From Dictyobacter vulcani (lineage in GTDB: Bacteria > Chloroflexota > Ktedonobacteria > Ktedonobacterales > Ktedonobacteraceae): a stretch of DNA of 64,000 nt. The stretch covers positions 476,078 through 540,077 of the forward strand of contig NZ_BKZW01000004.1 of NCBI RefSeq assembly GCF_008974265.1. Reading direction: 5' to 3'. The notes under the pieces are model-generated. The model saw only the letters and a list, made by a program, of their open reading frames with translations, was not told where the DNA came from and did not search any database. This document shows, piece after piece, positions 18,196 to 27,046 of this stretch. The translations under genes and the position numbers were made by a program. Each line of letters starts with the position of its first letter. The stretch's first letter is position 1.

Positions 18196-18345
18196 CGTAC
18201 CGGCAGCCTTCACGGCTGCCCCCTCTCCACGTACAAGGAGTTCTTCATTGTCAAAACCATTCAAGAGCATGGTACTCATGAGCACACGGATCATCTCTCC
18301 ACGTACAAGGAGCTCTTCATTGTCAAAACCATAGCATAAAACGCG
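18196..18345. repeat. REP palindrome plus a 37-bp direct repeat
   Basis: CGGCAGCCTTCACGGCTGCC is followed by two 37-base copies (18224-18260 and 18296-18332) beginning TCTCCACGTACAAGGAG and ending TTGTCAAAACCAT with one mismatch, 72 bases apart. The GTACAAGGAG end resembles the GTACGTGGAGAG segment of repeat family A. Confidence 0.65.
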
Positions 18346-18453
18346 AATTTTGTCAGTAATCATATTTACAGTTCGGCTATAGCTGTGCTGCTATACTTCA
18401 CTCTGGAATACAGATATGGCGTTATGATTATGTATTTTTGGAGGAATTGCTGT

Positions 18454-19191
18454 ATGGCTATGGTTGATGCTGTTCCGCAGAGATTGTATCTTTTTACATT
18501 GTCGACTGCGACTATTCCTGCGGGGGCGAGGACCCTGGATATGGTGTCTGGCTGTTATTTGATTGAGATGAGTGATGGTAAGCGGATCCTGGTGGATAGT
18601 GGGTATCCCGCTGATGTTCCTCCTCCGCCCGGGACGACGCCGTCTGCTGAAGATAAGGATGTGCTGGAGTGTCTGGCGGCTCTGGGTCTGGGTCCTGATG
18701 ATATTGATGTGTTGATCTGTACGCATTTCGATGTCGATCACGCGGGCTATCATGATGCGTTTCGCCGTGCGGAACTGGTGGTGCAGCGTGAGCACTATGA
18801 ACTGGCCCGTAGTGGACATCCACGCTTTGCGGCGGCGCGCAAGCACTGGGATGATCCGGCTTTGCGCTATCGCCTGGTGGATGGTGATACCGAGCTGTTT
18901 CCTGGTCTGACCTTGCTTGAGACCAGCGGCCATACACCAGGACACCAATCGGTGCTGCTGCGCCTGCCGCAGACGGGCCTGGTGCTGCTGGCTATAGATG
19001 CGGTGATGCTGCAATTTATGTTTACGCCCGAGCGCAAAGCTGGTCCGATGGACGACAATGAGGAGCAGCTGCGGGCCAGTACCCGCAAGTTGCTGGAACT
19101 GGTTGAGCGTGAGCAGATCCAGCTCGTCGTCTTCGGCCACGATGGCGCGCAACGGAAAACGCTCAAGACAGCTCCAGATTACTACGCGTAG
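18454..19191 (+). CDS. Metallo-beta-lactamase-fold hydrolase, N-acyl-homoserine-lactonase-like
   Basis: A 245-residue cytosolic metallohydrolase. The dinuclear zinc site is visible as ICTHFDVDHAG (HxDH), GHTPGHQSV, LLAIDAV and VVFGHDGAQ, in the order of the AttM/AiiA lactonase group. It also has the Tyr-rich ending PDYYA seen in the broken paralogue at 11061-11791. The family hydrolyses lactones, including quorum-sensing signals, but individual substrate cannot be concluded. The start ATG at 18454 is seven bases after GGAGGAA. A strong hairpin terminator follows at 19307. Confidence 0.85.
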   Translation: MAMVDAVPQRLYLFTLSTATIPAGARTLDMVSGCYLIEMSDGKRILVDSGYPADVPPPPGTTPSAEDKDVLECLAALGLGPDDIDVLICTHFDVDHAGYHDAFRRAELVVQREHYELARSGHPRFAAARKHWDDPALRYRLVDGDTELFPGLTLLETSGHTPGHQSVLLRLPQTGLVLLAIDAVMLQFMFTPERKAGPMDDNEEQLRASTRKLLELVEREQIQLVVFGHDGAQRKTLKTAPDYYA

Positions 19192-19306
19192 CTCTATTTT
19201 CCTTTTTCTGAGATTACCGGTGGGACTTGATCTGGCGTAGTATGCTTTCATCTTTGATCTATAATAATCCCCCAGATGCGATCTGTTCGCGCATGAGCTC
19301 GCTCCC

Positions 19307-19359
19307 CCACCGCCATGTGACGAGAAAAGTAGCCCTCTCGTCTCATGTGTGGTGGTTTT
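19307..19359 (+). terminator. Long hairpin terminator after the lactonase-like gene
   Basis: CCACCGCCATGTGACGAGA pairs with TCTCGTCTCATGTGTGGTGG (two mismatches) around a 10-base loop, followed by TTTTATT. The rest of 19192-19524 holds no gene. Confidence 0.75.
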
Positions 19360-19524
19360 ATTGACAGTCGCTACATGTACATGCTAAGAAAAGTGTAGGC
19401 CTGTGGTTCTTTCTTTTTTTCTGGTGAACTTCTTGTTGTTTGCACTATGCCGAAAATTTGAATGTCTCAAGAAAAAGCAGGTTTAAATATATAGTGTTAT
19501 GGTTATTATAGGGAGCATTCGTCA

Positions 19525-20367
19525 TTGCGTAAAAATATTTCTCCAATTCAACCAGATACCGAGGCTGAATTAGCGCCATCGGGCACGCTGGCTCGTCCTG
19601 CGCAGCCTGGACAGCCTGTCCTGCATGCGCTGCGGAAGGTGCCTGAAATTACGGTTTTCTTCTGGGTTATTAAATTGTTGACCACGGCCATGGGTGAGGT
19701 GACCTCTGACTATCTGGCCCACCAGCTTGATCCGATGATCGCGGTCGCTATCGGTGGCGTCGGTCTGGTGGTGGCGCTGGTCTTGCAGTTCGCGGTACGT
19801 CGCTATATTCCCTGGGTCTACTGGCTGGCCGTTGTGATGGTGGCCGTGTTTGGCACCATGGCCGCTGATGTATTACACGTCGGATTTCATGTACCATATA
19901 TTGTATCGACTATCTTATTTCTGGTGGTGCTGGCCATTATCTTTGCGACCTGGTATAGCGTCGAGAAGACATTATCGATTCACAGTATTTATACCCGCCG
20001 TCGTGAGCTGTTCTACTGGGCGACCGTTATGGCGACCTTCGCGCTCGGTACCGCCGCCGGTGACCTGGCTGCTACCATTACCAACCTGGGCTATCTTGCG
20101 GCTGGTATCCTCTTTGCCGTGTTGATCTTGATCCCAATGCTGGGTTACTGGCGGCTCGGCCTGAACGAGATCGTCGCCTTCTGGCTTGCCTACATCTTAA
20201 CCCGGCCGCTTGGTGCCTCAATTGCGGACTGGCTTGGTAAGGCGCGCGACCAGGGTGGCCTCGGGGTCGGTACGGGACTGGTCAGCCTGATCTTAACCGT
20301 TCTGATCATCTGCTTCGTTGGCTATCTGACTGTTACCCACAAGGATGTCAAAGCTAAACAGCAGTAG
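19525..20367 (+). CDS. DUF347/COG4705-type polytopic membrane protein
   Basis: A 280-residue integral membrane protein. A polar N-terminus of ~35 residues precedes the repeated unit KVPEITVFFWVIKLLTTAMGE with SDYL, and a second set of helices with GTAAGDL. The two copies of a T-x-x-E/D membrane motif match the DUF347 repeat, a family linked in some bacteria to tolerance of metals or cations; the substrate is unknown. The only start before the conserved region is TTG 19525-19527, with AGGGAG about ten bases upstream. A terminator-like hairpin follows. Confidence 0.8.
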   Translation: MRKNISPIQPDTEAELAPSGTLARPAQPGQPVLHALRKVPEITVFFWVIKLLTTAMGEVTSDYLAHQLDPMIAVAIGGVGLVVALVLQFAVRRYIPWVYWLAVVMVAVFGTMAADVLHVGFHVPYIVSTILFLVVLAIIFATWYSVEKTLSIHSIYTRRRELFYWATVMATFALGTAAGDLAATITNLGYLAAGILFAVLILIPMLGYWRLGLNEIVAFWLAYILTRPLGASIADWLGKARDQGGLGVGTGLVSLILTVLIICFVGYLTVTHKDVKAKQQ

Positions 20368-20395
20368 CGTAAACTATAAGTAAGCAGTTTTTTTT

Positions 20396-20446
20396 GCACC
20401 GGCAGCCAGCCTACGCCCATGTGCCTGGAGCTCGCTGCCGGTTTCT
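20396..20446 (+). terminator. Hairpin between DUF347 gene and next gene
   Basis: ACCGGCAGC and GCTGCCGGT pair around about 32 bases, followed by TTTCTGTT. The arms resemble the REP palindromes of the window. Confidence 0.55.
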
Positions 20447-20482
20447 GTTATCACATCTATTTGGAGAGAAAGGACATCGTTA

Positions 20483-21034
20483 ATGCACCAGTCGCCATCT
20501 CCCATACCTGGAGACCCTTACTCACCGCCCTCATCATTTCCCAATGCCCTCCCACCTCTGCCGCAGCGAGAGCCTCCGCGGCGGCCTGAAGCTGGCCGTG
20601 TTGCCGTCATGTTTGGATCGATTATTGGTATACTCCTGAGTGCTCTATTTATCTTTCTGAGTTATGTCCTGCCGCATATGAAGCTTACCACCAACGCCGG
20701 ACTATATCTCGTCTATCTCTGGAGCCTGCCGCTGCTGGTACAATGGTTTCTTTATCTGGCTGGTGGCTTCATTGCCGCCTGGCGCACCGGGAAAGTCAGG
20801 GCTGGTGTATTTACGAGCCTCTGGATCAATCTCTGGTATTTCCTGAGTGTGATCGTCGTATATTTTCTCCAGCAAAGCGCCATCACCCGGCAGATGCTGC
20901 TCTCCGACGCCGACTATACCTTCCTGTTTATGGTCTTTGCCGCCAGCTTTCTCATCATCTCCGTCGGCCTGGGAGCAGGCCTCGCCGCCCTTGGTGGCCT
21001 CGCTGGCAAAGCCCTCTCGTACCGGCAGCGCTAG
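20483..21034 (+). CDS. Four-helix membrane protein of unknown function
   Basis: A 183-residue protein. A proline-rich cytosolic N-terminus of ~40 residues (PSPIPGDPYSPPSSFPNALPP) precedes four transmembrane segments (FGSIIGILLSALFIFLSYV; LYLVYLWSLPLLVQWFLYLA; LWINLWYFLSVIVVYFL; FLFMVFAASFLIISVGLG). The last residues, SYRQR and the stop, are encoded by a REP/family A repeat end. The start follows GGAGAGAAAGGA. No family is recognised. Confidence 0.65.
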   Translation: MHQSPSPIPGDPYSPPSSFPNALPPLPQREPPRRPEAGRVAVMFGSIIGILLSALFIFLSYVLPHMKLTTNAGLYLVYLWSLPLLVQWFLYLAGGFIAAWRTGKVRAGVFTSLWINLWYFLSVIVVYFLQQSAITRQMLLSDADYTFLFMVFAASFLIISVGLGAGLAALGGLAGKALSYRQR

Positions 21035-21478
21035 CCGCCAATACGTTTCGGTGAAGGAGAGAATCTCAACGGTATGGCGTGGCGTCGTGTACGTGGAGAG
21101 AGCGCCACACGCGGAGGCCGCACTGCTGCGTTTGCGCAGGCCAGCGTGCAAGCACGACGCGCAGTGCTGTGGCGCCTCCAGGGATCGTGGGTGCCGTGCC
21201 GTGGCCTGCTCGCGCCACAACGTGGTGGGAGAGCGCGTGGATCTTCCCCGTACCTTCTCGAAGAGGATCACGACACAGGATCCGGCTCGGTGGAGGCGCC
21301 ACAGGCATGCGCTGCGCTTTGAGCCCTCGCTCCACGAGAACGCCGCATGCCGGCCTCCGCGTGTGGCGCCCTCTCCACGGATGATTCGCTGCTTTTCTCC
21401 ACCATGTTTTTTATGGTCACAAATGCGCTTCACCGAAACGTATTGGCGCTAGCCGCTGCGCCCAGTTGGCGTACGAAC
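21022..21478. repeat. Foldback repeat family A, long copy
   Basis: Left end GCCAATACGTTTCGGTGAAG (21039) and right end CACCGAAACGTATTGGCG (about 21431), each flanked by the palindrome GCGCTAGCCG. Inner arms GCGCCACACGCGGAGGCCGC and GGCCTCCGCGTGTGGCGCCC enclose a second, nested inverted structure (CTGTGGCGCCTCCAGGGATC..GAGGCGCCACAG). It contains shadow ORFs on both strands that should not be called genes. Confidence 0.85.
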
Positions 21479-21676
21479 AAGCAACGCCGCCGCAACCGCT
21501 GCCGCCACGGTCTATATGACGTCAATATCGCGCAGCTCCTGCAAATATCCATCGTGGCATTGGCGCTTATTGGATCACCATGGATCGGGCCCTGGCAAGC
21601 GATAATCATATCCAGCTAAATGCAATTTATCTCTCCTGACACATTTGCATACACCTCTCTATAAACAGATACCAGC

Positions 21677-21831
21677 TAGTAGTCTGTCAGACATCATGTG
21701 ATGGGGAGGCGGGGATGCAAGGGCGGCTAAGCCCCTTGACTGGGGGATCGGGGGCTGTGCCCCGGCATCTCCCCCCATCCCGCCCGCGTAGCGGGCGCAC
21801 AACTCATCACACGAAGTTTGACAATGTACTA
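21677..21831. mobile_element. 155-bp MITE-like element (family C)
   Basis: Terminal inverted repeats at 21677-21703 and 21805-21831 match at 21 of 27 positions (TAGTA..GTCA..C.TC.TGTGATG). The core is GC-rich with stacked hairpins (CCGCCCGCGTAGCGGGCG near the right end, GGGGGCTGTGCCCC in the middle). No coding capacity. A short CTAG sits at both junctions. Confidence 0.6.
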
Positions 21832-22009
21832 GAAGATCAAAACCGGAAGGTTTTCCAAATTTCTTGATGATTTTGTTGGATACTCACTGGTCCATGGCTG
21901 ACAAAATTATGAGTGTAGACACTGCTGCTGTTTTATGTTATAGTCGCTTCAGTATGGTAGTTAAGCTACATACTTTCAATAGATACTGGCATGGCTTGAG
22001 ACAACGCTA

Positions 22010-22234
22010 TCGTGTTTGGTGTTGATAGAGAAGGACAATCACTGGCTGCAAGTTGTCCTGAACACATACCGATGGATACCACTCAAGAAGCTTTCTCTTA
22101 TTCGAGCGGTGGGCCTCCGTTAGCGGGCTATAGAGATTCGTTCTATACATAGAATGAATGAATTGTGGGTGGAACCACGGATGAGTTAACTCTTTCGTCC
22201 CCGTTGTGCGGGATGAGGGAGTTTTTTTTATTGC
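22010..22234 (+). promoter_or_regulatory. T-box riboswitch leader of thrS
   Basis: GTGGGTGGAACCACG at 22165-22179 contains the conserved T-box sequence. An intrinsic terminator follows (AACTC..CGTCCCCG / CGGGATGAGGGAGTT then seven Ts, 22188-22229). Upstream, 22020-22100 folds as a stem I with AGAGAA and TTCTCT strands and a specifier region with the Thr codon ACC at 22078-22080. T-boxes read uncharged tRNA; the threonine specifier agrees with the downstream gene. Confidence 0.88.
22188..22230 (+). terminator. Attenuator terminator of the thrS T-box
   Basis: GC-rich stem of about 15 bp around TTGTG followed by TTTTTTT, immediately after the T-box sequence with which it is mutually exclusive. 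Confidence 0.85.
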
Positions 22235-22330
22235 CGTTGCCCCGCTTGAGAAACGATTCTGCATGCAGCTAGCATTGGAACTATACCAGTGCTGAGAATA
22301 TAGATTGAGTTTAGAAAGGGAACATACACT

Positions 22331-24191
22331 ATGAGTGCTTCGATGGAAGTATCTGAAGAGCAGCAGGCGCAGTTTGAACTGGAGCATGCGCCATTCTACC
22401 GCTCACTTGATGGCGGCGGCGGTGCAATTGCTGTGGCCGGATGCGAAATTTGGCGTTGGTCCGGCGATTAAAAACGGCTTCTATTATGATATCGAGTTGC
22501 CGGTTGCTTTGACCACCAAAGACCTGGAGCGTATCGAGATTAAGATGCGCGAGCTGAAGAATAAGAAGCTTCCTTATGAGCGCATTGAGATGGATATCGA
22601 TGCCGCTATTGAGAGATGAGCAAGCGCAAGCAGCCATATAAAGTTGAGCTCTTGAACCTGCTCAAAGAGCGTGGTAGTACCGCTGTGGTTGAGGAGACCG
22701 GTGATAGTGATGCGGTCGGCGTGAGCAGCGATCAGGGTGTCGACAAGGTCTCGTTCTACCAGACCGGTGATTTTGTCGATCTGTGCCGTGGACCACACGT
22801 CGATAGCACTAAACAGATCGGAGTCTTCAAGCTGATGAGTATCGCTGGCGCCTACTGGCGTGGCGACGAGAAGAATCCGCAGTTGCAGCGTCTGTATGGT
22901 ACCGCCTTCAATAATAAGGAAGAGCTGGACCATTATCTCTGGTTCCTGGAGGAGGCGAAGAAGCGTGATCATCGCCGCCTGGGTCAGGAGTTAGACCTGT
23001 TTACGTTCTCGGACCTGGTTGGTGGTGGCCTGCCACTCTTTACCCCCAAGGGCACCGTGATCCGCGATCTGCTGGAAGAGTTTGTGCAGTCGCTGGAAAA
23101 GCCCCATGGTTATCAGCGTGTGCGTATTCCGCATATCACCAAAAGCGATCTGTATAAGGTGTCGGGCCACTGGGATAAGTTCCAGGATGATATCTTCCAT
23201 GTCAGCGGCAAGAGTGGTGAGGACTTCTGCATGAAGCCGATGAACTGTCCACACCACACGCAGATCTTTGCCAGCCGTATGCGTAGCTATCGTGAGCTCC
23301 CGATCCGCTTTAGTGAGGTGACCGCCGTCTATCGCGACGAGCTACCCGGCACCCTGCAAGGTCTCTCGCGTGTCCGGGCCATCACCCAGGATGACGCCCA
23401 CGTCTTCTGCCGTCCCGATCAAGTGGCCGATGAAGCCCGACGTATCTACGAGATCATCGATGGTTTCTACAAACCCTTTGGCATGAATCTCTCAATCCGG
23501 CTCTCCCTCTGGGACGAGCGGCATCCAGAGAAATATCTGGGCACCGCTGAAACCTGGAACAATGCCCAGGAGCAGCTGCGCCAGTTCCTGCGTGACAACA
23601 ACGTGACCTGGACCGAAGAAGCGGGCGAAGCCGCCTTCTATGGACCCAAAATCGACTTTACCGCCAAGGATGCCCTGGATCGCTCCTGGCAGCTGGCAAC
23701 CATCCAGCTGGACTTCAATCTGCCCGAGCGCTTCAACCTGGAATATATTGGGGCCGATGGCCATCCAACGCGCCCGGTTATGCTGCACCGCGCCATCCTG
23801 GGCTCGGTCGAGCGCTTCATGTCGGTGTTGATCGAGCACTATGCCGGAGCCTTCCCAACCTGGCTGGCCCCGGTTCAGGCCGTCGTCATCCCCATCGCCG
23901 ACCGCCACGTGGACTATGCCTACGAAGTCAAAAAGGCCCTGCAGGCCATCGAGCTACCCAATGGTCGCACCTGCGCGTCGAGATCGACGAGGCCGCGAAT
24001 CCATGCAGAAGAAGATCCGCAACGCCCAGATGCAGAAAATCCCATACATGCTTGTCCTTGGCGATAAAGAAGCCGAGAACGGAGCCGTCGCCGTACGCCG
24101 TCGTAGCGGCGGAGACCTCGGCACCCTCTCCATCGCCGACCTTGCCGAGCGCCTCAAAGCCGAAGTCGTCACCCGCAGCGACCTGGCTTAA
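22331..24191 (+). CDS. thrS: Threonyl-tRNA synthetase (three frameshifts in this sequence)
   Basis: About 610 residues spread over three frames. The start MSASMEVSEEQQAQ is at 22331. Then RHSTAHLMAAAVQLLWPDA (editing domain His cluster), VDLCRGPHV, the class II catalytic core with motif 2 (FSEVTAVYRDE), the zinc ligand Cys of MKPMNCPHH, and motif 3 (HRAILGSVERFM), followed by the anticodon-binding domain ending RSDLA at 24191. It lacks the N-terminal TGS domain found in many ThrRS. Breaks occur near 22387, 22615 and 23983, each fixed by a single base. ThrRS is essential, so sequencing indels are more likely than three real lesions, unless another copy exists elsewhere. The T-box controls it. 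Confidence 0.9.
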
Positions 24192-24230
24192 GATCGTCCC
24201 GGCGTAATCATCCACTAACGCTTTTTAATG

Positions 24231-24260
24231 CCGTGGGTATGCAAATTGTGTACCCACGGT
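24231..24260 (+). terminator. Hairpin after thrS
   Basis: CCGTGGGTA and TACCCACGG form a perfect 9-bp stem around 12 bases, 40 bases after the thrS stop. No T run follows. Confidence 0.5.
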
Positions 24261-24435
24261 ACTTCCCTCCACCATCCCCCACGTAAACATTTCCCAGAGA
24301 ACTTATCAGAATACTCCATTCAAGCACATACTCCTGTTACCTTCGCACCAAATAAAACGTTTCTAGCTCTAAGTACAGGAAGCAATGCTTCCACGCTTTA
24401 TTCACCTTCACCGCTCATAGAAGGATGGTGTTAGC

Positions 24436-24729
24436 ATGGATAAGCCGCCAGCGCGCAAGACACGAAAAAGAGCGTCAATAGAAAAGATATTAGTGCTCAC
24501 AGGCTGTATAATACTGCTCTTCACTTTTTGGTTCGCCGTGATCGCCCTGCTCTTCGCGGACTACCAGGAAAGTCCTGCTACCGCCAACCACGGTTTTGGA
24601 GCCTATTGGATCCTCTTTGTCCTCATGATACCACTACTGTTGCTCGCCGCTATTGGCACCATCATCCTGCTAAGCGGACTGATCGTCGCCCTGATCAAGA
24701 GAAGGCGGAAAGCAGCCAACACGCCATAG
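24436..24729 (+). CDS. Small two-helix membrane protein
   Basis: A 97-residue protein with a basic N-terminus (RKTRKRASIEK) and two transmembrane segments (ILVLTGCIILLFTFWFAVIA; WILFVLMIPLLLLAAIGTII with a third hydrophobic stretch LSGLIVAL). It ends in a basic tail KRRRKAANTP. Ribosome site AAGGATGG. Family not recognised. Confidence 0.6.
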   Translation: MDKPPARKTRKRASIEKILVLTGCIILLFTFWFAVIALLFADYQESPATANHGFGAYWILFVLMIPLLLLAAIGTIILLSGLIVALIKRRRKAANTP

Positions 24730-24773
24730 CTTTTTGTGCTCCCGCACTCCATATGCTAAAACTATACAAGGGA

Positions 24774-24812
24774 CTCAACGTACCGGCAGCGCTGGTCGCT
24801 GCGATCAGTACC
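24774..24812. repeat. Solitary REP-like palindrome
   Basis: GTACCGGCAGCGCTGGTCGC followed by TGCGATCAG: GCAGCG and CGCTGC pair around CTGGT. It is the minimal unit shared by all larger repeats of the window. Confidence 0.65.
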
Positions 24813-24956
24813 CGTCTGAGCAAGTATCGCCACCCTTCATCGCTTTCGAAAAGCATTAAAACTATCATAATCAATGCCTGCCACCTATCTACCTCGTCCA
24901 GATAGATAAGCGTGTGGGTTATTTATTCAGGTACCGAGCAGAAAGGATGCTACTCT

Positions 24957-25466
24957 ATGGCTTCTACATTTATTCTGCGGCCAGTTGAGCCCGCAGATCA
25001 AGATTTTTTATGGGATATGCTCTACGAGGCCGCCGCTGTGTCGCCGGCCATGCGTGCCCTGGGGCGTGAGCAGGCGCTGGCAGTATCCAGCGTACGTAAA
25101 TATCTGGCGGACTGGGGGGAGCGTGCCGGAGATATGGGTTGGATCGCCGTGGGAGAAGATCACCAGCCGCTGGGGGCAGCCTGGTATCGCTTCTTTCCCG
25201 CCGATGCGCCCGGCTATGGTTTTGTCGCCGCCAACATTCCAGAACTGACGATCAGCGTCGCCCCCGAAGCCCGTGGTTTAGGCATCGGAGGAGCACTATT
25301 GCAGGCCCTCTCGCAGGCCGCCGCCGAACAAGGATGTCCAGCCCTCAGCCTATCCGTGGATCGCGAGAATCCTGCCCGCCGCCTCTACGAACGCTACGGC
25401 TTCAACGACGCCGGCATCTCCACCCCTCAGGATTCCTCCATCACCCTGATCCACCACCTCCTATAG
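24957..25466 (+). CDS. GNAT family N-acetyltransferase
   Basis: A 169-residue acetyltransferase. The acetyl-CoA site is ISVAPEARGLGIGGALLQAL (motif A, RGxGxG/A), followed by LSLSVDRENPARRLYERYGF, the usual motif B. The acceptor is unknown. The ATG at 24957 follows AGAAAGGATG; the longer frame from 24912 lacks a ribosome site. A strong terminator is located directly downstream. Confidence 0.85.
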   Translation: MASTFILRPVEPADQDFLWDMLYEAAAVSPAMRALGREQALAVSSVRKYLADWGERAGDMGWIAVGEDHQPLGAAWYRFFPADAPGYGFVAANIPELTISVAPEARGLGIGGALLQALSQAAAEQGCPALSLSVDRENPARRLYERYGFNDAGISTPQDSSITLIHHLL

Positions 25467-25474
25467 CCTTAATA

Positions 25475-25532
25475 AAAGCAAAGCAAAGTTTTGTGCAAAC
25501 CAGCCAGGTGTGCTCAAACTTTGCTTTTGGTC
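25475..25532 (+). terminator. Intrinsic terminator
   Basis: AAAGCAAAGTTT and AAACTTTGCTTT form a perfect 12-bp stem around the central region, followed by TTGG; flanking A and T runs make it usable from both strands. It separates the GNAT gene from a converging membrane protein gene. Confidence 0.75.
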
Positions 25533-25656
25533 ATATATTGATATATTTACTTTCATCGTAACAAAAGAGCTGAAAATACTCCAATAATGCATCCCCCAAT
25601 AAGCGGGAGATATTTCCATTTCCCCAGGATTAGAAGAAGCAATATCCCACTCCAGT

Positions 25657-26028
25657 TCAGCGTCTTTTTCCAGTTATCCTTTTTGCCAAACATACCATTT
25701 GTATACCCTGGCGTAGGAGGTCAAAGAAATCGTTCAGATTAGGGAACAGATACGTGAGTATGAGAGTAGCTAGAATCCCTATCAGCCCTCCCCATATAGG
25801 ATTTACCTGGTGAGGAAGGAAAATACATCCCCACCACATTACGATGCTCACCAGAATTGATGCAATTCCTATTAGTAAACAATCTTGTTGGATTTGCCGA
25901 TAAACCCTTCTGTTTCGTCTGGCCTGGCGCAATGTCCGTATACCTATTAACGAATACATGGCGATTAAATAGTATCCCATTAATCCACCGCAAAAAAGCA
26001 GTAGAGAATTTATTTCGTGACTGTTCAT
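25657..26028 (-). CDS. Hypothetical membrane protein with three helices
   Basis: A 123-residue protein with transmembrane segments at about 6-30 (LLLFCGGLMGYYLIAMYSLIG), 50-72 (CLLIGIASILVSIVMWWGCI) and 80-96 (WGGLIGILATLILTYLF). A basic loop RQARRNRRVYRQ lies between the first two. The ATG at 26028 has AAAGGAAATGA upstream; a longer frame starting at 26067 would be encoded by a REP element and is rejected. No family recognised. Confidence 0.6.
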   Translation of the reverse strand: MNSHEINSLLLFCGGLMGYYLIAMYSLIGIRTLRQARRNRRVYRQIQQDCLLIGIASILVSIVMWWGCIFLPHQVNPIWGGLIGILATLILTYLFPNLNDFFDLLRQGIQMVCLAKRITGKRR

Positions 26029-26034
26029 TTCATT

Positions 26035-26215
26035 TCCTTTCCCCGTGGCGGCAGCGCTAGCCGCCAATATTTTTCGGTTAAGCCCAGGGACGATTTGATC
26101 CTTGGAGGCGATGAGAAAATGTCTGCGCCGATAAGAGGTTTCATTGCATCAAATGATCAATAAAATTGTAGATGTAGGTTCGACCCCTGCGTCGATTGGT
26201 TCCCTTTAATTCTGC
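26035..26215. repeat. Foldback repeat family B, left half
   Basis: Starts with GCGGCAGCGCTAGCCGCC and AATATTTTTCGGTTAAGCCC, includes the GATTTGATCCTTGG segment and one inner arm (GTAGGTTCGACCCC). The right half is lost. Confidence 0.65.
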
Positions 26216-26451
26216 GACAAACACACCTCCGTTTAGCAGTACGCCTTTACATCCTGCACTATTCGTATAACTGGCAGATGCTGAAAATTACAGGCACTAC
26301 TATCTAAGCAAGTATATGCAATTTTTTGCCTCACCACAATGTATCAAGCTTAAGAACATAAGAACATAAGACATGGTTCAAATCATGGTGACAGATGGAG
26401 ACACGCAGGGGATTTCCATGCTCGAAGAAAGAGTGAAAAAGTGTAGCGGCA

Positions 26452-26838
26452 GTCTTCAAGGCTAATACTTTTCACTTAAGGATTGAATGGCTGAAATGAT
26501 AGCATAACGGTGAAGGAACACCTTCTCAAAGGATCAAGAGAGGAAAAACGTGTAGGTTCGACCCTTTGGGTCGATTCGGTTGCCTCCACGCTACCCTCAC
26601 CTCCGCAGGATCACGCAAGTGAAAAAGCGGTGAAGCAAGGCGTGAAGAGGCTTGCTCATGGTCAAGCAAGGATATCATGCAGGCACGAATCGACCCAAAG
26701 GGTCGAACCTACCTGTTCGCTTTTCTTGATCCTTTGAAGTCATTGGGCCTCTGATCGGCTCAGATGCTTTCGTCAATCTCGTCCAGAAAAAGGCTTACGT
26801 GAAAAGTATTAGTCTTCAAGGCTGCCGCTACTATAATG
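26452..26838. repeat. Foldback repeat family B, full copy
   Basis: GTAGCGGCAGTCTTCAAGGC and TAATACTTTTCACTTAAGG at left mirror ACGTGAAAAGTATTAGTCTT and CAAGGCTGCCGCTAC at right. Inner arms GGTTCGACCCTTTGGGTCGA (about 26553) and its complement (about 26688) enclose the central part. Confidence 0.8.
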
Positions 26839-26893
26839 GTATTGTTATTTCTACCATAATTGGATCTTTCCCTCATGCCATTATCCCTCTATA

Positions 26894-27001
26894 GTAGGTT
26901 CGGAGCATGCCTCAGATTTTGTAGGTTCGGAGCATGCCTCAGATTTTGTAGGTTCGGAGCATGCCTCAGATTTTGTAGGTTCGGAGCATGCCTCCGATTT
27001 T
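26894..27001 (+). repeat. Four tandem 27-bp repeats
   Basis: The unit GTAGGTTCGGAGCATGCCTC plus AGATTTT occurs four times without spacers (26894, 26921, 26948, 26975); the last has one C for A change. Its GTAGGTTCGG start resembles the inner arm of family B. It lies 46 bases before the next start codon. Confidence 0.9.
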
Positions 27002-27046
27002 TCCCTGTGATCACGTCCAATGAAATACTGTGAGGAGACGATATCT

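Noticed and set aside
18391..19251. 286-codon minus-strand ORF
   Set aside because: It is the exact antisense of the lactonase-like gene, which has clear motifs and a ribosome site; the antisense translation has no motif.
20702..21433. 243-codon minus-strand ORF
   Set aside because: It is antisense to the membrane protein gene and then lies in a family A repeat; similar frames appear in every long A copy because of its GC-rich inverted structure.
26894..27001. Four regular repeats as a possible CRISPR array
   Set aside because: The 27-bp units are directly adjacent with no spacers and there are no cas genes in the window.
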